A stretch of DNA of 38,171 nt from the NCBI GenBank assembly GCA_947478785.1, contig CANJXI010000032.1, forward strand, positions 1 to 38,171, read 5' to 3'. The DNA is from Caulobacteraceae bacterium. GTDB taxonomy: Bacteria > Pseudomonadota > Alphaproteobacteria > Caulobacterales > Caulobacteraceae. This document shows, in pieces, positions 1 through 8,653 of the stretch. Each line of letters opens with the position of its first letter. The first letter of the stretch is position 1. The notes under the pieces are model-generated. The model had not been told where the DNA came from. It ran no database searches and was given only the letters and a program-made list of their open reading frames with translations. Made by a program: the position numbers and the translations under genes.

Positions 1-129
1 GTGGGCGACCTGGTGGCCGCCGCCCACGCCGACGCCAAGCGTGGTCTGGACATGCGCCAGGCCGAGCTGCTGAAGGCCGCGGCCGGTCCGCTGGCGGGCA
101 TGAACCTGCCGGGCATGCCGAAGTTCTAG
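1..129 (+). CDS. YbaB/EbfC nucleoid-associated protein, C-terminal part
   Basis: Only the last 42 codons lie in the window; the gene begins before position 1. The end, GMNLPGMPKF, is typical of alphaproteobacterial YbaB/EbfC proteins. These are small dimeric DNA-binding proteins usually encoded just upstream of recR, often after dnaX. The stop codon is followed directly by the recR ATG with no spacer, so the two are almost certainly co-transcribed and translationally coupled. The family identity rests on this short tail plus the recR context. Confidence 0.8.
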   Translation: MGDLVAAAHADAKRGLDMRQAELLKAAAGPLAGMNLPGMPKF

Positions 130-732
130 ATGGCCGCATTCGCCGGTCCCGAGATCGAGCGGCTGATCAGCCTGCTCGCCAAGCTGCCGGGGCTGGGGCC
201 GAGGTCCGCGCGGCGAGCGGCGCTGGCGCTGCTGAAGAAGCGCGACCAGCTGCTGAACCCGCTGGCCGACGCCCTGGCCGAGGCGGCCAGGCGGGTGAAG
301 ACCTGCTCGGTCTGCGCCTCGCTCGACACCCAGGACCCCTGCGCGATCTGCGCCGATGGTCACCGCGACCCGGCGCTGATCTGCGTGGTCGAGGAGGTGG
401 GCGCGCTCTGGGCCATGGAGCGGGCGAGCGCGTTCCGGGGCCGCTACCACGTGCTGGGCGGGCTGCTGTCGGCGCTGGACGGCGTCGGGCCGGAGGCGCT
501 CAGGGTCAACGGCCTGGTGGCGCGGGCAACCGGCCCCGACGTGCGCGAGGTGATCCTGGCCCTGCCGGCCACCGTCGACGGCCAGACCACGGCGCACTAC
601 CTGGCCGACCGGCTGGCCGGCGCGGACGTCGCGGTGACCATGCTGGCCCGCGGCGTACCCGTGGGCGGCGAACTCGACTGGCTGGACGACGGCACCATCG
701 CCCAGGCCATGCGGGCGCGAAGGCCGGCCTGA
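130..732 (+). CDS. recR: Recombination mediator protein RecR
   Basis: RecR loads RecA at gaps together with RecF/RecO. The 200-residue length is normal. A helix-hairpin-helix lies near residues 19-32 ([14 protein letters not shown]). The four-cysteine zinc finger is C59/C62/C71/C74, and a Toprim domain follows (ICVVEE, then [15 protein letters not shown]). The conserved C-terminal [17 protein letters not shown] segment is present. The ATG abuts the ybaB stop codon, the classical ybaB-recR arrangement. All key residues I can check are intact. Confidence 0.97.
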   Translation: MAAFAGPEIERLISLLAKLPGLGPRSARRAALALLKKRDQLLNPLADALAEAARRVKTCSVCASLDTQDPCAICADGHRDPALICVVEEVGALWAMERASAFRGRYHVLGGLLSALDGVGPEALRVNGLVARATGPDVREVILALPATVDGQTTAHYLADRLAGADVAVTMLARGVPVGGELDWLDDGTIAQAMRARRPA

Positions 733-796
733 TCCTCGCCTATCCGCAGGGAAGGCGGAGGTAGCTCCGACTCACCGAACGGGTTAGGAACGCAGC

Positions 797-2035
797 ATGA
801 ACGGGTTGCTGGCTGTCGCACTGATCCTCGCCGTCGTCGCGGTCGGCGCCGTGCTGTGGGCCCTACGAACCCAGAGGCGGGCGGCGGACGCGGAGGCGCG
901 CGCGGCGGCCGCCGAGTTGCGGATCGAGATGATGCGCGAGCAGTCCGACCTGGTCTCCGCCCAGGTGGCGCAGTCGGCGACCGGGGTGGCCGAGGCGATC
1001 CTCAGGAAGAACGAAGAGGCGATCCGGGGGCGCGAGCAGCTGGCGCAGGCGAGGCTCGAGGCGCAGCTGAAGCCGGTGGCCGAGAGCCTGCAGAAGTTCC
1101 AGGAACATGTGGCGGCCGTCGAGAAGGTCCGCGCCGAGGAGACCGGTGGGCTGAAGGAGCAGATCTCGGCGCTGCTGCTGGCCTCCACGGCGACACAGGA
1201 CGAGGCGCGCAAGCTGTCGTCGGCGCTCAGGCGCGGGGCCGGCGTGCAGGGGCGCTGGGGCGAGCAGACGCTGCGCAATGTGCTGGAGCAGGCGGGACTG
1301 TCGAGCTTCTGCGACTACACCGAACAGGCCTCGACCGACACCGAGGAAGGCCGGCGGCGGCCGGACGTGACGGTGAAGCTGCCCGGCGGCGGCGTCTTCA
1401 TCATCGACGCCAAATGTTCGCTGAACGGCTTCCTGGAGCTGCAGGACGCCACCGACGACGACGCGCGGGAGGCGGCGGGACTACGTCACGTGCAGAGCGT
1501 GCGCACGCACGTGCAGGGGCTTTCGGCCAAGGCCTACTGGGACCAGTTCGAGGGCTCGCCGGACTTCGTGGCGATGTTCGTGCCGCTGGACTCGGCCCTG
1601 GCCGCGGCGGTCGATCGGGCCCCGGCGTTGATGACCGAGGCCATGGACCGCAAGGTGGTGATCGTCACGCCGACGACCCTCTTCGCGCTCTGCAAGGCGG
1701 TCGTCTACGGCTGGCGGGTGGAGGAGCAGGCGGCCAACGCGCGCCACATCGCCGACCTGGGCCGCGACCTCTATAAGCGGCTGTCCACCATGGGCGCTCA
1801 CGCCGGTTCGGTGGGCAAGGCGCTGTCGGCGGCGGTCGACCGCTACAACCAGTTCGTGGGATCGCTCGAAAGCCAGGTGCTGACCCAGGCCCGGCGCTTC
1901 GAGGAGCTGAAGGTCGATCACGAGGGCAGCGAGCTGGAGGTGCTGGCCCCGCTGGACAAGGCCGTGCGTCCATTGACCAAGCTGACCGACGAGACGATTC
2001 CCAAGGTGCGGCTGGTGGCCGGGGACGAGGGCTGA
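797..2035 (+). CDS. rmuC: DNA recombination protein RmuC homologue
   Basis: A 412-residue RmuC-family protein. Residues about 3-23 form one N-terminal membrane helix, followed by a long Ala/Glu/Arg-rich coiled coil to about residue 115. The conserved RmuC core follows: [17 protein letters not shown], then [21 protein letters not shown], whose PD...DAK pattern fits a PD-(D/E)XK nuclease-like fold. RmuC proteins limit recombination between inverted repeats; the biochemical activity is poorly defined. AGGAA just upstream of the ATG supports the start. The gene lies 64 bp after recR and probably shares its transcript. Confidence 0.93.
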   Translation: MNGLLAVALILAVVAVGAVLWALRTQRRAADAEARAAAAELRIEMMREQSDLVSAQVAQSATGVAEAILRKNEEAIRGREQLAQARLEAQLKPVAESLQKFQEHVAAVEKVRAEETGGLKEQISALLLASTATQDEARKLSSALRRGAGVQGRWGEQTLRNVLEQAGLSSFCDYTEQASTDTEEGRRRPDVTVKLPGGGVFIIDAKCSLNGFLELQDATDDDAREAAGLRHVQSVRTHVQGLSAKAYWDQFEGSPDFVAMFVPLDSALAAAVDRAPALMTEAMDRKVVIVTPTTLFALCKAVVYGWRVEEQAANARHIADLGRDLYKRLSTMGAHAGSVGKALSAAVDRYNQFVGSLESQVLTQARRFEELKVDHEGSELEVLAPLDKAVRPLTKLTDETIPKVRLVAGDEG

Positions 2036-2049
2036 GACCAATCGTTGGC

Positions 2050-2078
2050 TTGACGCGTGGGGACAGCGTCCCTACCTC
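2050..2078 (+). promoter_or_regulatory. Candidate promoter of def
   Basis: TTGACG (2050-2055) is followed after 17 bp by TACCTC (2073-2078), inside CCTACCTC, which resembles the Caulobacter -10 consensus GCTANAWC. Transcription would begin close to the def ATG at 2085. No Shine-Dalgarno sequence lies between. Inferred from sequence only. Confidence 0.45.
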
Positions 2079-2084
2079 CGCGCC

Positions 2085-2591
2085 ATGGCCCTGAGAGACA
2101 TCCTCGTCGTCCCCGACCCGATCCTGAAGCGGGTGTCCGAGCCCGTCGACGGGGTCGACGACGACCTGCGCGCCCTGATGGACGACATGCTGGAGACCAT
2201 GTACGCCGCGCCCGGCATCGGCCTGGCGGCGGTGCAGGTGGGGGTGCCGAAGCGGGTGATCGTCATGGATCTGGCCAAGCCCGACGAGGAGGCGCAACCG
2301 CGCTACTACGTCAATCCGGAGATCACCTGGGCGTCCGAGGAGCTGGCCCCCTACGAGGAAGGCTGCCTCTCGGTTCCGGAGATCTACGAGGAGGTCGACC
2401 GGCCGGCCAAGGTGAAGCTGCGCTACCTCGACTACCACGGCAAGGCCGTGGAGGAGGAGGCCGAGGGCCTGTTCGCCGTCTGCATCCAGCACGAGATGGA
2501 CCACCTGCAGGGCGTTCTCTTCATCGACCACCTGTCGCGGCTGAAGCGCGAGCAGGCGGTGAAGAAGGTCAAGAAGCAGAAGGCCGCCTAA
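2085..2591 (+). CDS. def: Peptide deformylase
   Basis: Removes the formyl group from the N-terminal methionine of nascent proteins. All three metal and active-site motifs are present: [10 protein letters not shown] at about residues 44-53, EGCLSVP with the metal-binding Cys, and QHEMDH with the two His ligands and catalytic Glu. The length (168 aa) is normal. It lies close to fmt, the enzyme that adds the formyl group, a common pairing, although here a divergent lipoprotein gene separates them. The start has no Shine-Dalgarno sequence and lies at the predicted transcription start, so the mRNA may be leaderless. Confidence 0.97.
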   Translation: MALRDILVVPDPILKRVSEPVDGVDDDLRALMDDMLETMYAAPGIGLAAVQVGVPKRVIVMDLAKPDEEAQPRYYVNPEITWASEELAPYEEGCLSVPEIYEEVDRPAKVKLRYLDYHGKAVEEEAEGLFAVCIQHEMDHLQGVLFIDHLSRLKREQAVKKVKKQKAA

Positions 2592-2597
2592 TCCTCG

Positions 2598-2621
2598 CCC
2601 CCCACACGAAGTGGGAGGGGA
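2598..2621 (+). terminator. GC-rich hairpin after def
   Basis: A C-run ending in CCCAC pairs with GTGGGAGGGG across a short ACGAA loop, beginning seven bases after the def stop codon. No T tract follows. It may be the end of the def transcript and also of the convergent lipoprotein gene, or a remnant of an intergenic palindromic repeat. Confidence 0.4.
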
Positions 2622-2648
2622 GAGGGTAGGGAGAGGAGAGAAATCCCG

Positions 2649-3029
2649 CTACTTCTCCGTCTTGGCCTTGGCGTCGTTGAGCGCCGCGTCGGTCTTGTCG
2701 CCGGCCTTCTTCGCGCCGGCCTTGATGTCTTCACCCGCTTTTGCGGCGCCGGCCTGGAGTTTGTCTCCCGCCTTCTCCGCCCCGGCCTGGAGCTTGTCGC
2801 CGGCCTTCTCGGCGCCTTCCTTCAGCTTGTCGCCGGCTTCGGCGGCGCCCTGCTTGATGTCGGCGCCGACGGCCTTCATCTCGGGCGTGGCGACCACGGC
2901 CTTGGCGGCGTCGCCGATCTCCGAGCCCGCGGCCTTGAGATCCTGGGAGGTCTTCTCCTGGGTCGGTTTCGAACAGGCCGCGACGCCAAGCGTCAGGCCA
3001 AGGACGAGGGCGAGGTTGAGCAGGCGCAT
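2649..3029 (-). CDS. Small repeat lipoprotein with LEA-like 11-residue repeats
   Basis: A 126-residue protein of unknown function. An N-terminal signal with lipobox VAAC (Cys19) predicts a lipid-anchored envelope protein. From about residue 62 it consists of five consecutive 11-residue units of the form [11 protein letters not shown], rich in Ala, Lys, Glu, Asp and Gly. The periodicity matches the amphipathic helices of group-3 LEA and related stress proteins; this is a structural resemblance, not a family assignment. I chose ATG 3029 rather than the upstream start at 3056 because GGAGG lies seven bases before it and the signal peptide starts there. It is divergent from fmt. The repeat units are also similar at DNA level, so copy number may vary between strains. 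Confidence 0.8.
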   Translation of the reverse strand: MRLLNLALVLGLTLGVAACSKPTQEKTSQDLKAAGSEIGDAAKAVVATPEMKAVGADIKQGAAEAGDKLKEGAEKAGDKLQAGAEKAGDKLQAGAAKAGEDIKAGAKKAGDKTDAALNDAKAKTEK

Positions 3030-3065
3030 GGGCGTTCCTCCGGATCGCTCATTCAACGGTCAAGC

Positions 3066-3093
3066 TTGCGCGATGGTTCCTTGCCGCTAAACC
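3066..3093 (+). promoter_or_regulatory. Candidate promoter of fmt
   Basis: GCTAAACC (3086-3093) matches the Caulobacter-type -10 element GCTANAWC well. A weaker TTGCGCG lies 13 bp upstream (about 3066-3072). Transcription would start at about 3100, next to the ATG at 3101, with no Shine-Dalgarno sequence between. Sequence inference only. Confidence 0.45.
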
Positions 3094-3100
3094 GCAGGCC

Positions 3101-4027
3101 ATGCGGCTGGCCTTCCTGGGAACCCCCGATTTCGCGCTGACGGCGCTTCGCCGGCTCGTCGAGGCGGGGCACGAGATCGCCTGCGTCTATTCACAGCCGC
3201 CGGCCCCGCGCGGCCGGGGCCAGGCCCTGCGCCCCTCGCCGGTCCACGCCTTCGCCCTGGAGCAGGGGCTTGCCGTGCGCACGCCGGTCTCGATGCGCGA
3301 TCCGGACGAGGTGGCGGCCTTCCAGGCGCTGAAGCTCGACGTGGCCTGCGTGGTGGCGTTCGGCCAGATCCTGCCGGCCGCCGTGCTGGAGGCGCCCCGG
3401 CTGGGCTCGTTCAACCTGCACGGCTCGCTGCTGCCCCGCTGGCGCGGCGCCGCCCCCATCAACCGGGCGGTGATGGCGGGGGACGCGGTCACAGGGGTGC
3501 AGGTGATGCGGATGACCGAGGGGCTGGACGAGGGCCCGGTCCTGGCTTCGGAGACCGTGCGCATCGGCCCGCTGGACACCGCGGGCTCGGTGCACGACCG
3601 GATGGCGGCGGTGGGCGCGGAACTCCTGACCCGCACTCTGGAGGCGATCGCGCGGGGCGAGGCCGTCGAGACGCCGCAGGCCGGGGACGGGGTCACCTAC
3701 GCCAAGAAGATCCGAGCCAAGGAGGCCAGGCTCGACTGGACCAGACCGGGCGCCGAGATCGACCGCGGGATCCGTGGCCTGGCGCCGTTCCCGGGGGCCT
3801 GGTTCCTGCTGCCGACCGACAAGGGACTGGTGCGGGTGAAGGCGCTGCTCTCGGCGTTCGAGGATGCGGACGGGGCGCCGGGGACCGTGCTGGACGACCG
3901 GCTGCTGGTGGCGGCGGGCGACGGCGCGGTCAGGCTGCTGCGGGTGCAGCGTGAGGGGCGGGGGCCGCAGGACGCCGAAGCTTTCCTGCGTGGCCAGCCG
4001 GTGGCGGCGGGGACGAGGCTCTCCTGA
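3101..4027 (+). CDS. fmt: Methionyl-tRNA formyltransferase
   Basis: Transfers a formyl group from 10-formyl-THF to initiator Met-tRNA. It begins [12 protein letters not shown], the usual Rossmann start. The catalytic region has [20 protein letters not shown] (the Asn and His of the formyltransferase active site and the SLLP motif). An OB-like C-terminal domain follows. The length of 308 aa is normal. Its TGA stop overlaps the truA ATG (TGATG), so the two are translationally coupled. Confidence 0.97.
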   Translation: MRLAFLGTPDFALTALRRLVEAGHEIACVYSQPPAPRGRGQALRPSPVHAFALEQGLAVRTPVSMRDPDEVAAFQALKLDVACVVAFGQILPAAVLEAPRLGSFNLHGSLLPRWRGAAPINRAVMAGDAVTGVQVMRMTEGLDEGPVLASETVRIGPLDTAGSVHDRMAAVGAELLTRTLEAIARGEAVETPQAGDGVTYAKKIRAKEARLDWTRPGAEIDRGIRGLAPFPGAWFLLPTDKGLVRVKALLSAFEDADGAPGTVLDDRLLVAAGDGAVRLLRVQREGRGPQDAEAFLRGQPVAAGTRLS

Positions 4028-4782
4028 TGCCGCGCTACCGGCTCACCATCGAATACGACGGGCGGCCCTATTGCGGCTACCAGGCGCAGGGCAAGCTGCC
4101 GTCCGTGCAGGCCTCGCTGGAGGCCGCCGTGCTGAAGTTCTGCGGCGAGACCGTTCGGGCCCACACCGCCGGGCGCACGGACTCCGGCGTGCACGCCACG
4201 GGACAGGTCGTCCATGTGGATCTGACGCGGGACTGGCCGGCCGAGACGGTGCGCAACGCGATCAACGCGCACCTGGGCCGCCAGCCCATCGTGGTGCTGG
4301 ACGCCGCCGTGGCGCCCGCGGGCTGGCACGCACGGTTCTCGGCGACCGAGCGGCGCTACCGCTACATCATCCTGAACCGGGCCGCGCCGCCGGCCCTGGA
4401 GCAGGGGCGGGTCTGGCACGTGAAGGCGCCGCTGGACGCGGACGCCATGCACGAGGCGGCCCGGGGGCTGCTCGGCCACCACGACTTCACCACCTTCCGG
4501 GACCTCGCCTGCCAGGCCAATTCGCCGATGCGGACGCTGGACGTGGCGACGGTGCGGCGCGAGGGCGACCATGTGCTGCTGGACTTCGCGGCGCGCTCGT
4601 TCCTGCACCGCCAGGTCCGCTCGATGACCGGCTCGCTGTCCTGGGTGGGGATCGGCCGCTGGACCGCCGCGGACCTGAAGGCCGCCCTCGACGCCCGCGA
4701 CCGCCAGGCCTGCGGCCCGGTGTCGCCCGCCGACGGGCTCTACCTGACGGGCGTCAGCTATGAGGCGAACGCTTCGAAGTAG
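4027..4782 (+). CDS. truA: tRNA pseudouridine(38-40) synthase TruA
   Basis: Makes pseudouridine at positions 38-40 of the tRNA anticodon arm. The catalytic motif AGRTDSGVHA, with the nucleophilic Asp, is at about residues 48-57. RRYRYIILNR and the SFLHRQVRSMTG segment near the C-terminus are also typical. The length (251 aa) is normal. It is coupled to fmt by a one-base overlap. Its last 25 bp overlap the 3' end of dapE on the other strand, so the two transcripts must run through each other. Confidence 0.97.
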   Translation: MPRYRLTIEYDGRPYCGYQAQGKLPSVQASLEAAVLKFCGETVRAHTAGRTDSGVHATGQVVHVDLTRDWPAETVRNAINAHLGRQPIVVLDAAVAPAGWHARFSATERRYRYIILNRAAPPALEQGRVWHVKAPLDADAMHEAARGLLGHHDFTTFRDLACQANSPMRTLDVATVRREGDHVLLDFAARSFLHRQVRSMTGSLSWVGIGRWTAADLKAALDARDRQACGPVSPADGLYLTGVSYEANASK

Positions 4783-5903
4783 CGGGCGATCAGGCGTTCG
4801 TAGACGGCCTGCAGCTGGCGGATGTCGGCGATCGGGGTGCGTTCGTCGACGGCGTGCATGGTCTTGCCCACCAGGCCCAGTTCGACCACCGGGCAGAGCG
4901 CGCGGATGAAGCGGGCGTCGGACGTCCCGCCGGTGGTGGAAAGCTCCGGCTTGCGCCCGGTGGCGTCGCGGACGGCGGCGGCGACCACGTCGGTGAAGGG
5001 GCCAGGCAGGGTGAGGAAGGCCTCGCCGCTGATCTGCGGGACGACCGTGACGCGGCCGGAGAACCCTTCGGCGGCGGCCTTGGCCTCGGCGGCGATCCAA
5101 TCGGCCAGCGCCGCGCCCGTGTGGTTGGGGTTGAAGCGGATGTTGAGCCGGGCCCGCGCGGTCCCCGGGATCATGTTGGTGGCCTGGTTGGGGACCTCGA
5201 TCCAGGTGACCTCCAGGTTCGAGGGCTGGAACTCCGGATAGCCCTCGTCCAGCACGCGGGCGTTCAGGCGGCTCAGGATCTCGACCAGCACCGGGACGGG
5301 ATTGGCCGCGCGGTGCGGATAGGCCACGTGGCCTTGCGTCCCCTCCACGATGATCTCGGCGTTGATCGAGCCCCGGCGGCCCACCTTGACCATGTCGCCG
5401 AAGGTCTCCGCCGAGGTGGGTTCGCCCACCACGCAGTGGTCGATGACCTCGCCCTCGGCGGCCAGCGCCTCGACCACCAGCTTGGTCCCGTGGGTGGCCA
5501 CGCCCTCCTCGTCGCCGGTGATCAGGAAGGAGAGCGATCCCTTGACCCCGCCGGCCCCGATGGCGCTGGCGGCGGCGGCCACGAAGGCGGCGATGGCGCT
5601 CTTCATGTCGGCCGCGCCGCGCCCGATCAGCATGCCGTCCACCACCGCGGCGTCGAAGGCGCCCTGGCTCCAGGCGGCCTGATCGCCCACCGGCACCACG
5701 TCGGTGTGGCCGGCGAAGCAGAGGTTCGGGCTGGCGGAGCCATGGCGGGCGTAGAGGTTCTCGATGTCGCCGAACTTCATGCGCCGGCAGGCGAATCCGA
5801 GGCCGGCCAGGGCGGCCTCGACGATGTCCATGGCGCCGGCGTCGGCGGGGGTGACCGAAGGGCGGCGGATCAGCTCTTTCGTCAGGTCGATCGCGTCGAT
5901 CAA
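4758..5903 (-). CDS. dapE: Succinyl-diaminopimelate desuccinylase
   Basis: Hydrolyses N-succinyl-LL-diaminopimelate in the succinylase branch of lysine and peptidoglycan precursor synthesis. It is a dizinc M20-family enzyme. Seen in order: CFAGHTDVVPVGD (metal His and Asp), GRGAADMKSAIAAF (bridging Asp), TGDEEG (catalytic and metal Glu), GEPTS, TTGGTSDARF, and the last metal His in GKTMHAVDE. The length (381 aa) is normal. It follows dapD, which acts in the same branch, after a 114-bp gap that can hold its own promoter. Its 3' end overlaps truA by 25 bp. Confidence 0.97.
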   Translation of the reverse strand: MIDAIDLTKELIRRPSVTPADAGAMDIVEAALAGLGFACRRMKFGDIENLYARHGSASPNLCFAGHTDVVPVGDQAAWSQGAFDAAVVDGMLIGRGAADMKSAIAAFVAAAASAIGAGGVKGSLSFLITGDEEGVATHGTKLVVEALAAEGEVIDHCVVGEPTSAETFGDMVKVGRRGSINAEIIVEGTQGHVAYPHRAANPVPVLVEILSRLNARVLDEGYPEFQPSNLEVTWIEVPNQATNMIPGTARARLNIRFNPNHTGAALADWIAAEAKAAAEGFSGRVTVVPQISGEAFLTLPGPFTDVVAAAVRDATGRKPELSTTGGTSDARFIRALCPVVELGLVGKTMHAVDERTPIADIRQLQAVYERLIARYFEAFAS

Positions 5904-5915
5904 GCTCGCCCCCGG

Positions 5916-5948
5916 CGTGGTCTTTGTTAGCTTAGGAGGCTTCTCCTA
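5916..5948 (-). promoter_or_regulatory. dapE upstream region with inverted repeat
   Basis: A perfect 6-bp inverted repeat, TAGGAG (5933-5938) and CTCCTA (5943-5948), sits about 30 bp before the dapE start. Just inside it, the minus strand reads GCTAACAA, a fair match to a Caulobacter-type -10 element. I see no good -35 element. It could be an operator or a coincidental hairpin. Confidence 0.25.
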
Positions 5949-6017
5949 GACCGGATCGACCGCATGCCCAAGGTCGACATCGACGCCCCTTCCGCTCCCG
6001 CTTCGCGGGAAAGGAAA

Positions 6018-6848
6018 TCAGTCCCTGAGCAGCTCGTTGATGCTGGTCTTGGCGCGGGTGCGTTCATCGACGGTCTTCATGATCACCGCGCAGTAGGTGC
6101 CGGGCAGGCTCGGGTCTACGGCGTTGGGCCGGGAGCCGGACATGACCACGGAATAGGGCGGGATCTCGCCGGTCGTGGTCTGGCCGGTCTTGCGGTCGAT
6201 GATCGGCGTGGTGGAGGAGAGGTAGACGCCCATGGAGAGCACGCTGCCCTCGCGCACGATGACGCCCTCGGCGACCTCGGCGCGGGCGCCGATGAAGCAG
6301 TTGTCCTCGATGATCGTCGGGTTGGCCTGCAGCGGCTCCAGCACGCCGCCGATGCCCGCCCCGCCGGAAAGGTGCACGTGGGCCCCGATCTGGGCGCAGG
6401 AGCCGACGGTGGCCCAGGCATCGACCATCGTGCCCTCGCCCACATAGGCGCCGATATTGACGAAGGAGGGCATCAGCACCACGCCCTTGGCCATGAACGA
6501 GCCCTTGCGGGCGATAGAGCCCGGCACCACGCGGACGCCGGCGGCCTCGAAGCGGGCGGCGTCCCAGCCGGCGAACTTCGACGGGACCTTGTCCCAGTAG
6601 GGGCCGGGCGCCGGCGAATCGACCAGCGCGTTGGGGAACAGGCGGAAGGACAGGAGGATCGCCTGCTTGGCCCACTGGTGCGTCACCCAGGCGCCGTCGT
6701 CCTGGCGCGAGGCGACGCGCAGGGTCCCGGCGTCGAGCCGCTCGATGGTCTCCAGCACGGCCTCGCGCACCGGGCCCCTGGTCTCCTGGTTGACCGCGTC
6801 GCGGCCTTCCCAGGCCTGTTCGATGACGCGTTTCAGGTCTTCGGTCAT
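6018..6848 (-). CDS. dapD: 2,3,4,5-tetrahydropyridine-2,6-dicarboxylate N-succinyltransferase
   Basis: Succinylates tetrahydrodipicolinate in the DAP/lysine pathway. The N-terminal helical domain (residues 1 to about 100) is followed by a left-handed beta-helix built from hexapeptide repeats, visible in [18 protein letters not shown] and the segments after it. A C-terminal extension completes the 276 aa, the usual length. The ATG overlaps the stop of the HAD gene (ATGA, 6845-6848), so argB-HAD-dapD is one translationally coupled unit. dapE follows on the same strand. Confidence 0.97.
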   Translation of the reverse strand: MTEDLKRVIEQAWEGRDAVNQETRGPVREAVLETIERLDAGTLRVASRQDDGAWVTHQWAKQAILLSFRLFPNALVDSPAPGPYWDKVPSKFAGWDAARFEAAGVRVVPGSIARKGSFMAKGVVLMPSFVNIGAYVGEGTMVDAWATVGSCAQIGAHVHLSGGAGIGGVLEPLQANPTIIEDNCFIGARAEVAEGVIVREGSVLSMGVYLSSTTPIIDRKTGQTTTGEIPPYSVVMSGSRPNAVDPSLPGTYCAVIMKTVDERTRAKTSINELLRD

Positions 6849-7507
6849 GCGGCGTCCCTTGTCTCGGCGTCCATCAGGAAGGCCGTGAGGTTGCTGGTCT
6901 TGTAGTCGACGAAAGGCGCGGTGGAGGCGGTCGCGTTCGGCCCCACCAGCACGGTGGTCATGCCGAGCTCGTGGGCCGGCTCCAGGTTGCGCTGGCTGTC
7001 CTCGAAGAAGGCGGTGGCGGCGGGCTGGATGGCGTGGGCGGCGCTCATCTTGTCGAAGGCTGCGCGGTCGGGCTTGGGCACGTAGTCCGCGAGCCCGATG
7101 TGGAAAACGTCGTCGAACAGGTGGGCCAGGCCCAGTCGGTCCAGCACGCGCTCGGCGTGCACGTCGTCGGCGTTCGTGAAGATCAGCCGGCGGCCGGGCA
7201 GCCGCTCAAGCGCCGCCAGCAGCGCCGGGTCGTGCGCCAGGCCCTCCAGCGAGATGTCGTGGAACAGCGCGTGGTAGGCCTTGGGATCGACCCCATGGTG
7301 GGCGACCAGCCCGCCCAGCGTCAGGCCGTATTCGGCGAGGTAGGTCTTCTGCAGCCTGTAGGCCTCGTCGCGGGAAAGGCCGGTGACTTCCTGGACATAG
7401 TCGGTCATCCGCCGCTCGACCTGGCCCATGAACCCGGATTCGACCGGGTACAAGGTGTTGTCCAGGTCGAAGAGCCAGGTGTCGACGTGGCGCAGGTCGG
7501 CCCTCAT
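6845..7507 (-). CDS. HAD-family hydrolase, pyrimidine 5'-nucleotidase type
   Basis: A 220-residue HAD phosphatase. The four HAD motifs are present: DLDNTLYP (nucleophile and acid/base Asp) near residue 14, IFTNAD (motif II), the Lys of VPKPDRAAF, and FFEDSQRN (motif IV acids). The DNTLYP version of motif I is characteristic of the SDT1/YjjG-like pyrimidine 5'-nucleotidase group; the actual substrate cannot be read from sequence. It is joined by 4-bp ATGA overlaps to argB upstream and dapD downstream. This conserved setting suggests housekeeping or metabolite-repair work beside amino-acid synthesis. Confidence 0.9.
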   Translation of the reverse strand: MRADLRHVDTWLFDLDNTLYPVESGFMGQVERRMTDYVQEVTGLSRDEAYRLQKTYLAEYGLTLGGLVAHHGVDPKAYHALFHDISLEGLAHDPALLAALERLPGRRLIFTNADDVHAERVLDRLGLAHLFDDVFHIGLADYVPKPDRAAFDKMSAAHAIQPAATAFFEDSQRNLEPAHELGMTTVLVGPNATASTAPFVDYKTSNLTAFLMDAETRDAA

Positions 7508-8418
7508 GCGCTGATCAGCGTTCCCGCCCCGTGCTCGGTGAACAGTTCGACCAGCATGGCGTGGGGCCGGCGTCCGTCCATGATGACCACGGCCTCGACG
7601 CCGGCCTCGACGGCGGCGATGGCGGTCTCCAGCTTGGGGATCATGCCGCCGGTGGCGACGCCCTCGCGGATCGCCTTCTTCGCCTGCTTGACGGTCATCT
7701 GACGGACCAGCTCGCCGTTGGCGTCGAGCACGCCGGCCACGTCGGTGAGCAGAAGCATGCGTTTGGCGGCCAGCGCGCCGGCCAGGGCGCCGGCCACCGT
7801 GTCGGCGTTGATATTGTAGGTCTGGCCGTCCTCGGACACGCCGATCGGGGCGATCACCGGGATGTAGTCCTCATCGGCGTAGATCAACGCCTGGATCAGC
7901 TTGGGATCGATCCGCTTGGGCTCGCCCACGAAGCCCAGGTCGATCTCGCGTTCGATGCGGGAGTCCGGGTCCTTCCGGGTGCGGGTGGCCTTCTCGACGG
8001 TGATCAGCCGGGCGTCCTTGCCGGACAGGCCCACGCCGCGCACGTCGGAGGCCTTGCCGGCCAGGGTGATCCAGTTGGCGATGTCCTTGTTGATGGCGCC
8101 CGACAGCACCATCTCGGCCACTTCCATGGTGGCCTCGTCGGTGACCCGCAGGCCGTCGATGAAGGTGGACTTCACCCCGGCGCGTTCCAGCATGGCGCTG
8201 ATCTGCGGCCCGCCGCCGTGGACGATAACCGGGTGCACGCCCAGCATCTTCAGCAGCACCGAGTCGGCGGCGAACTGCTTGGCCACATCGGCCTCGCCCA
8301 TCGCGTGGCCGCCGTATTTGATGACCACGGTCTCGCGGTCGTAGGTCTGGATATAGGGCAGCGCCTCGGCCAGCGTCTTGGCGGTCGCCCATCCCTGCTC
8401 TTGCTGTGCGTCGCTCAC
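7504..8418 (-). CDS. argB: Acetylglutamate kinase
   Basis: Phosphorylates N-acetylglutamate, the second step of arginine synthesis. The amino-acid kinase fold is shown by [22 protein letters not shown], the [17 protein letters not shown] segment and [11 protein letters not shown]. The C-terminal [21 protein letters not shown] is typical. The length of 304 aa and the N-terminal extension of about 28 residues fit the arginine-sensitive class; whether this enzyme is feedback-inhibited is not shown. The start is GTG. It is the first gene of an argB-HAD-dapD unit, with its own candidate promoter at 8449-8477. Confidence 0.97.
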   Translation of the reverse strand: MSDAQQEQGWATAKTLAEALPYIQTYDRETVVIKYGGHAMGEADVAKQFAADSVLLKMLGVHPVIVHGGGPQISAMLERAGVKSTFIDGLRVTDEATMEVAEMVLSGAINKDIANWITLAGKASDVRGVGLSGKDARLITVEKATRTRKDPDSRIEREIDLGFVGEPKRIDPKLIQALIYADEDYIPVIAPIGVSEDGQTYNINADTVAGALAGALAAKRMLLLTDVAGVLDANGELVRQMTVKQAKKAIREGVATGGMIPKLETAIAAVEAGVEAVVIMDGRRPHAMLVELFTEHGAGTLISA

Positions 8419-8448
8419 GGTCTCGCGGCCCTAGGAAACTGGAGCGCT

Positions 8449-8477
8449 CCGATAGCGTGCGCGCGTGGCGCTGTCAC
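8449..8477 (-). promoter_or_regulatory. Candidate promoter of argB-HAD-dapD
   Basis: On the minus strand GTGACA (8477-8472) is separated by exactly 17 bp from TATCGG (8454-8449). This is about 30 bp before the argB GTG and downstream of the repeat element, so it would separate argB transcription from the engB operon. Sequence inference only. Confidence 0.45.
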
Positions 8478-8510
8478 GTTTGGCGGCGAAGGATGGGGCG
8501 GCGGCTCAGT

Positions 8511-8648
8511 CTTCCCCCGGTACGGGGGAAGTGGCCCAACGCGCTCTTGCGCGGCGGGTCGATGGGGGATGTGGGCGTGGAGAGGAACCTTCCCCCATGG
8601 TCGGCCGGGCTTCGCCCATTGCCGACATTTCCCCCGTACCGGGGGAAG
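8511..8648. repeat. Intergenic inverted-repeat element, copy 1
   Basis: A 138-bp element between engB and argB. It is bounded by a 19-bp near-palindrome, TTCCCCCGGTACGGGGGAA (8512-8530), and its exact reverse complement at 8629-8647. An inner pair, ATGGGGGA (8562-8569) and TCCCCCAT (8591-8598), can form a second stem. The same element recurs at 27038-27167 with related interior sequence (GTGGCCCAA, CGCTCTTGCG, CGGGTCGATGG). It has no transposase and is too short to code for one. Any open frame across it is spurious. Confidence 0.85.
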
Positions 8649-8653
8649 TCGCC

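Noticed and set aside
8511..8648. Possible CRISPR or tandem array from repeated CCCCC/GGGGG blocks
   Set aside because: Only two inverted blocks are present, with no regular spacers or cas genes.
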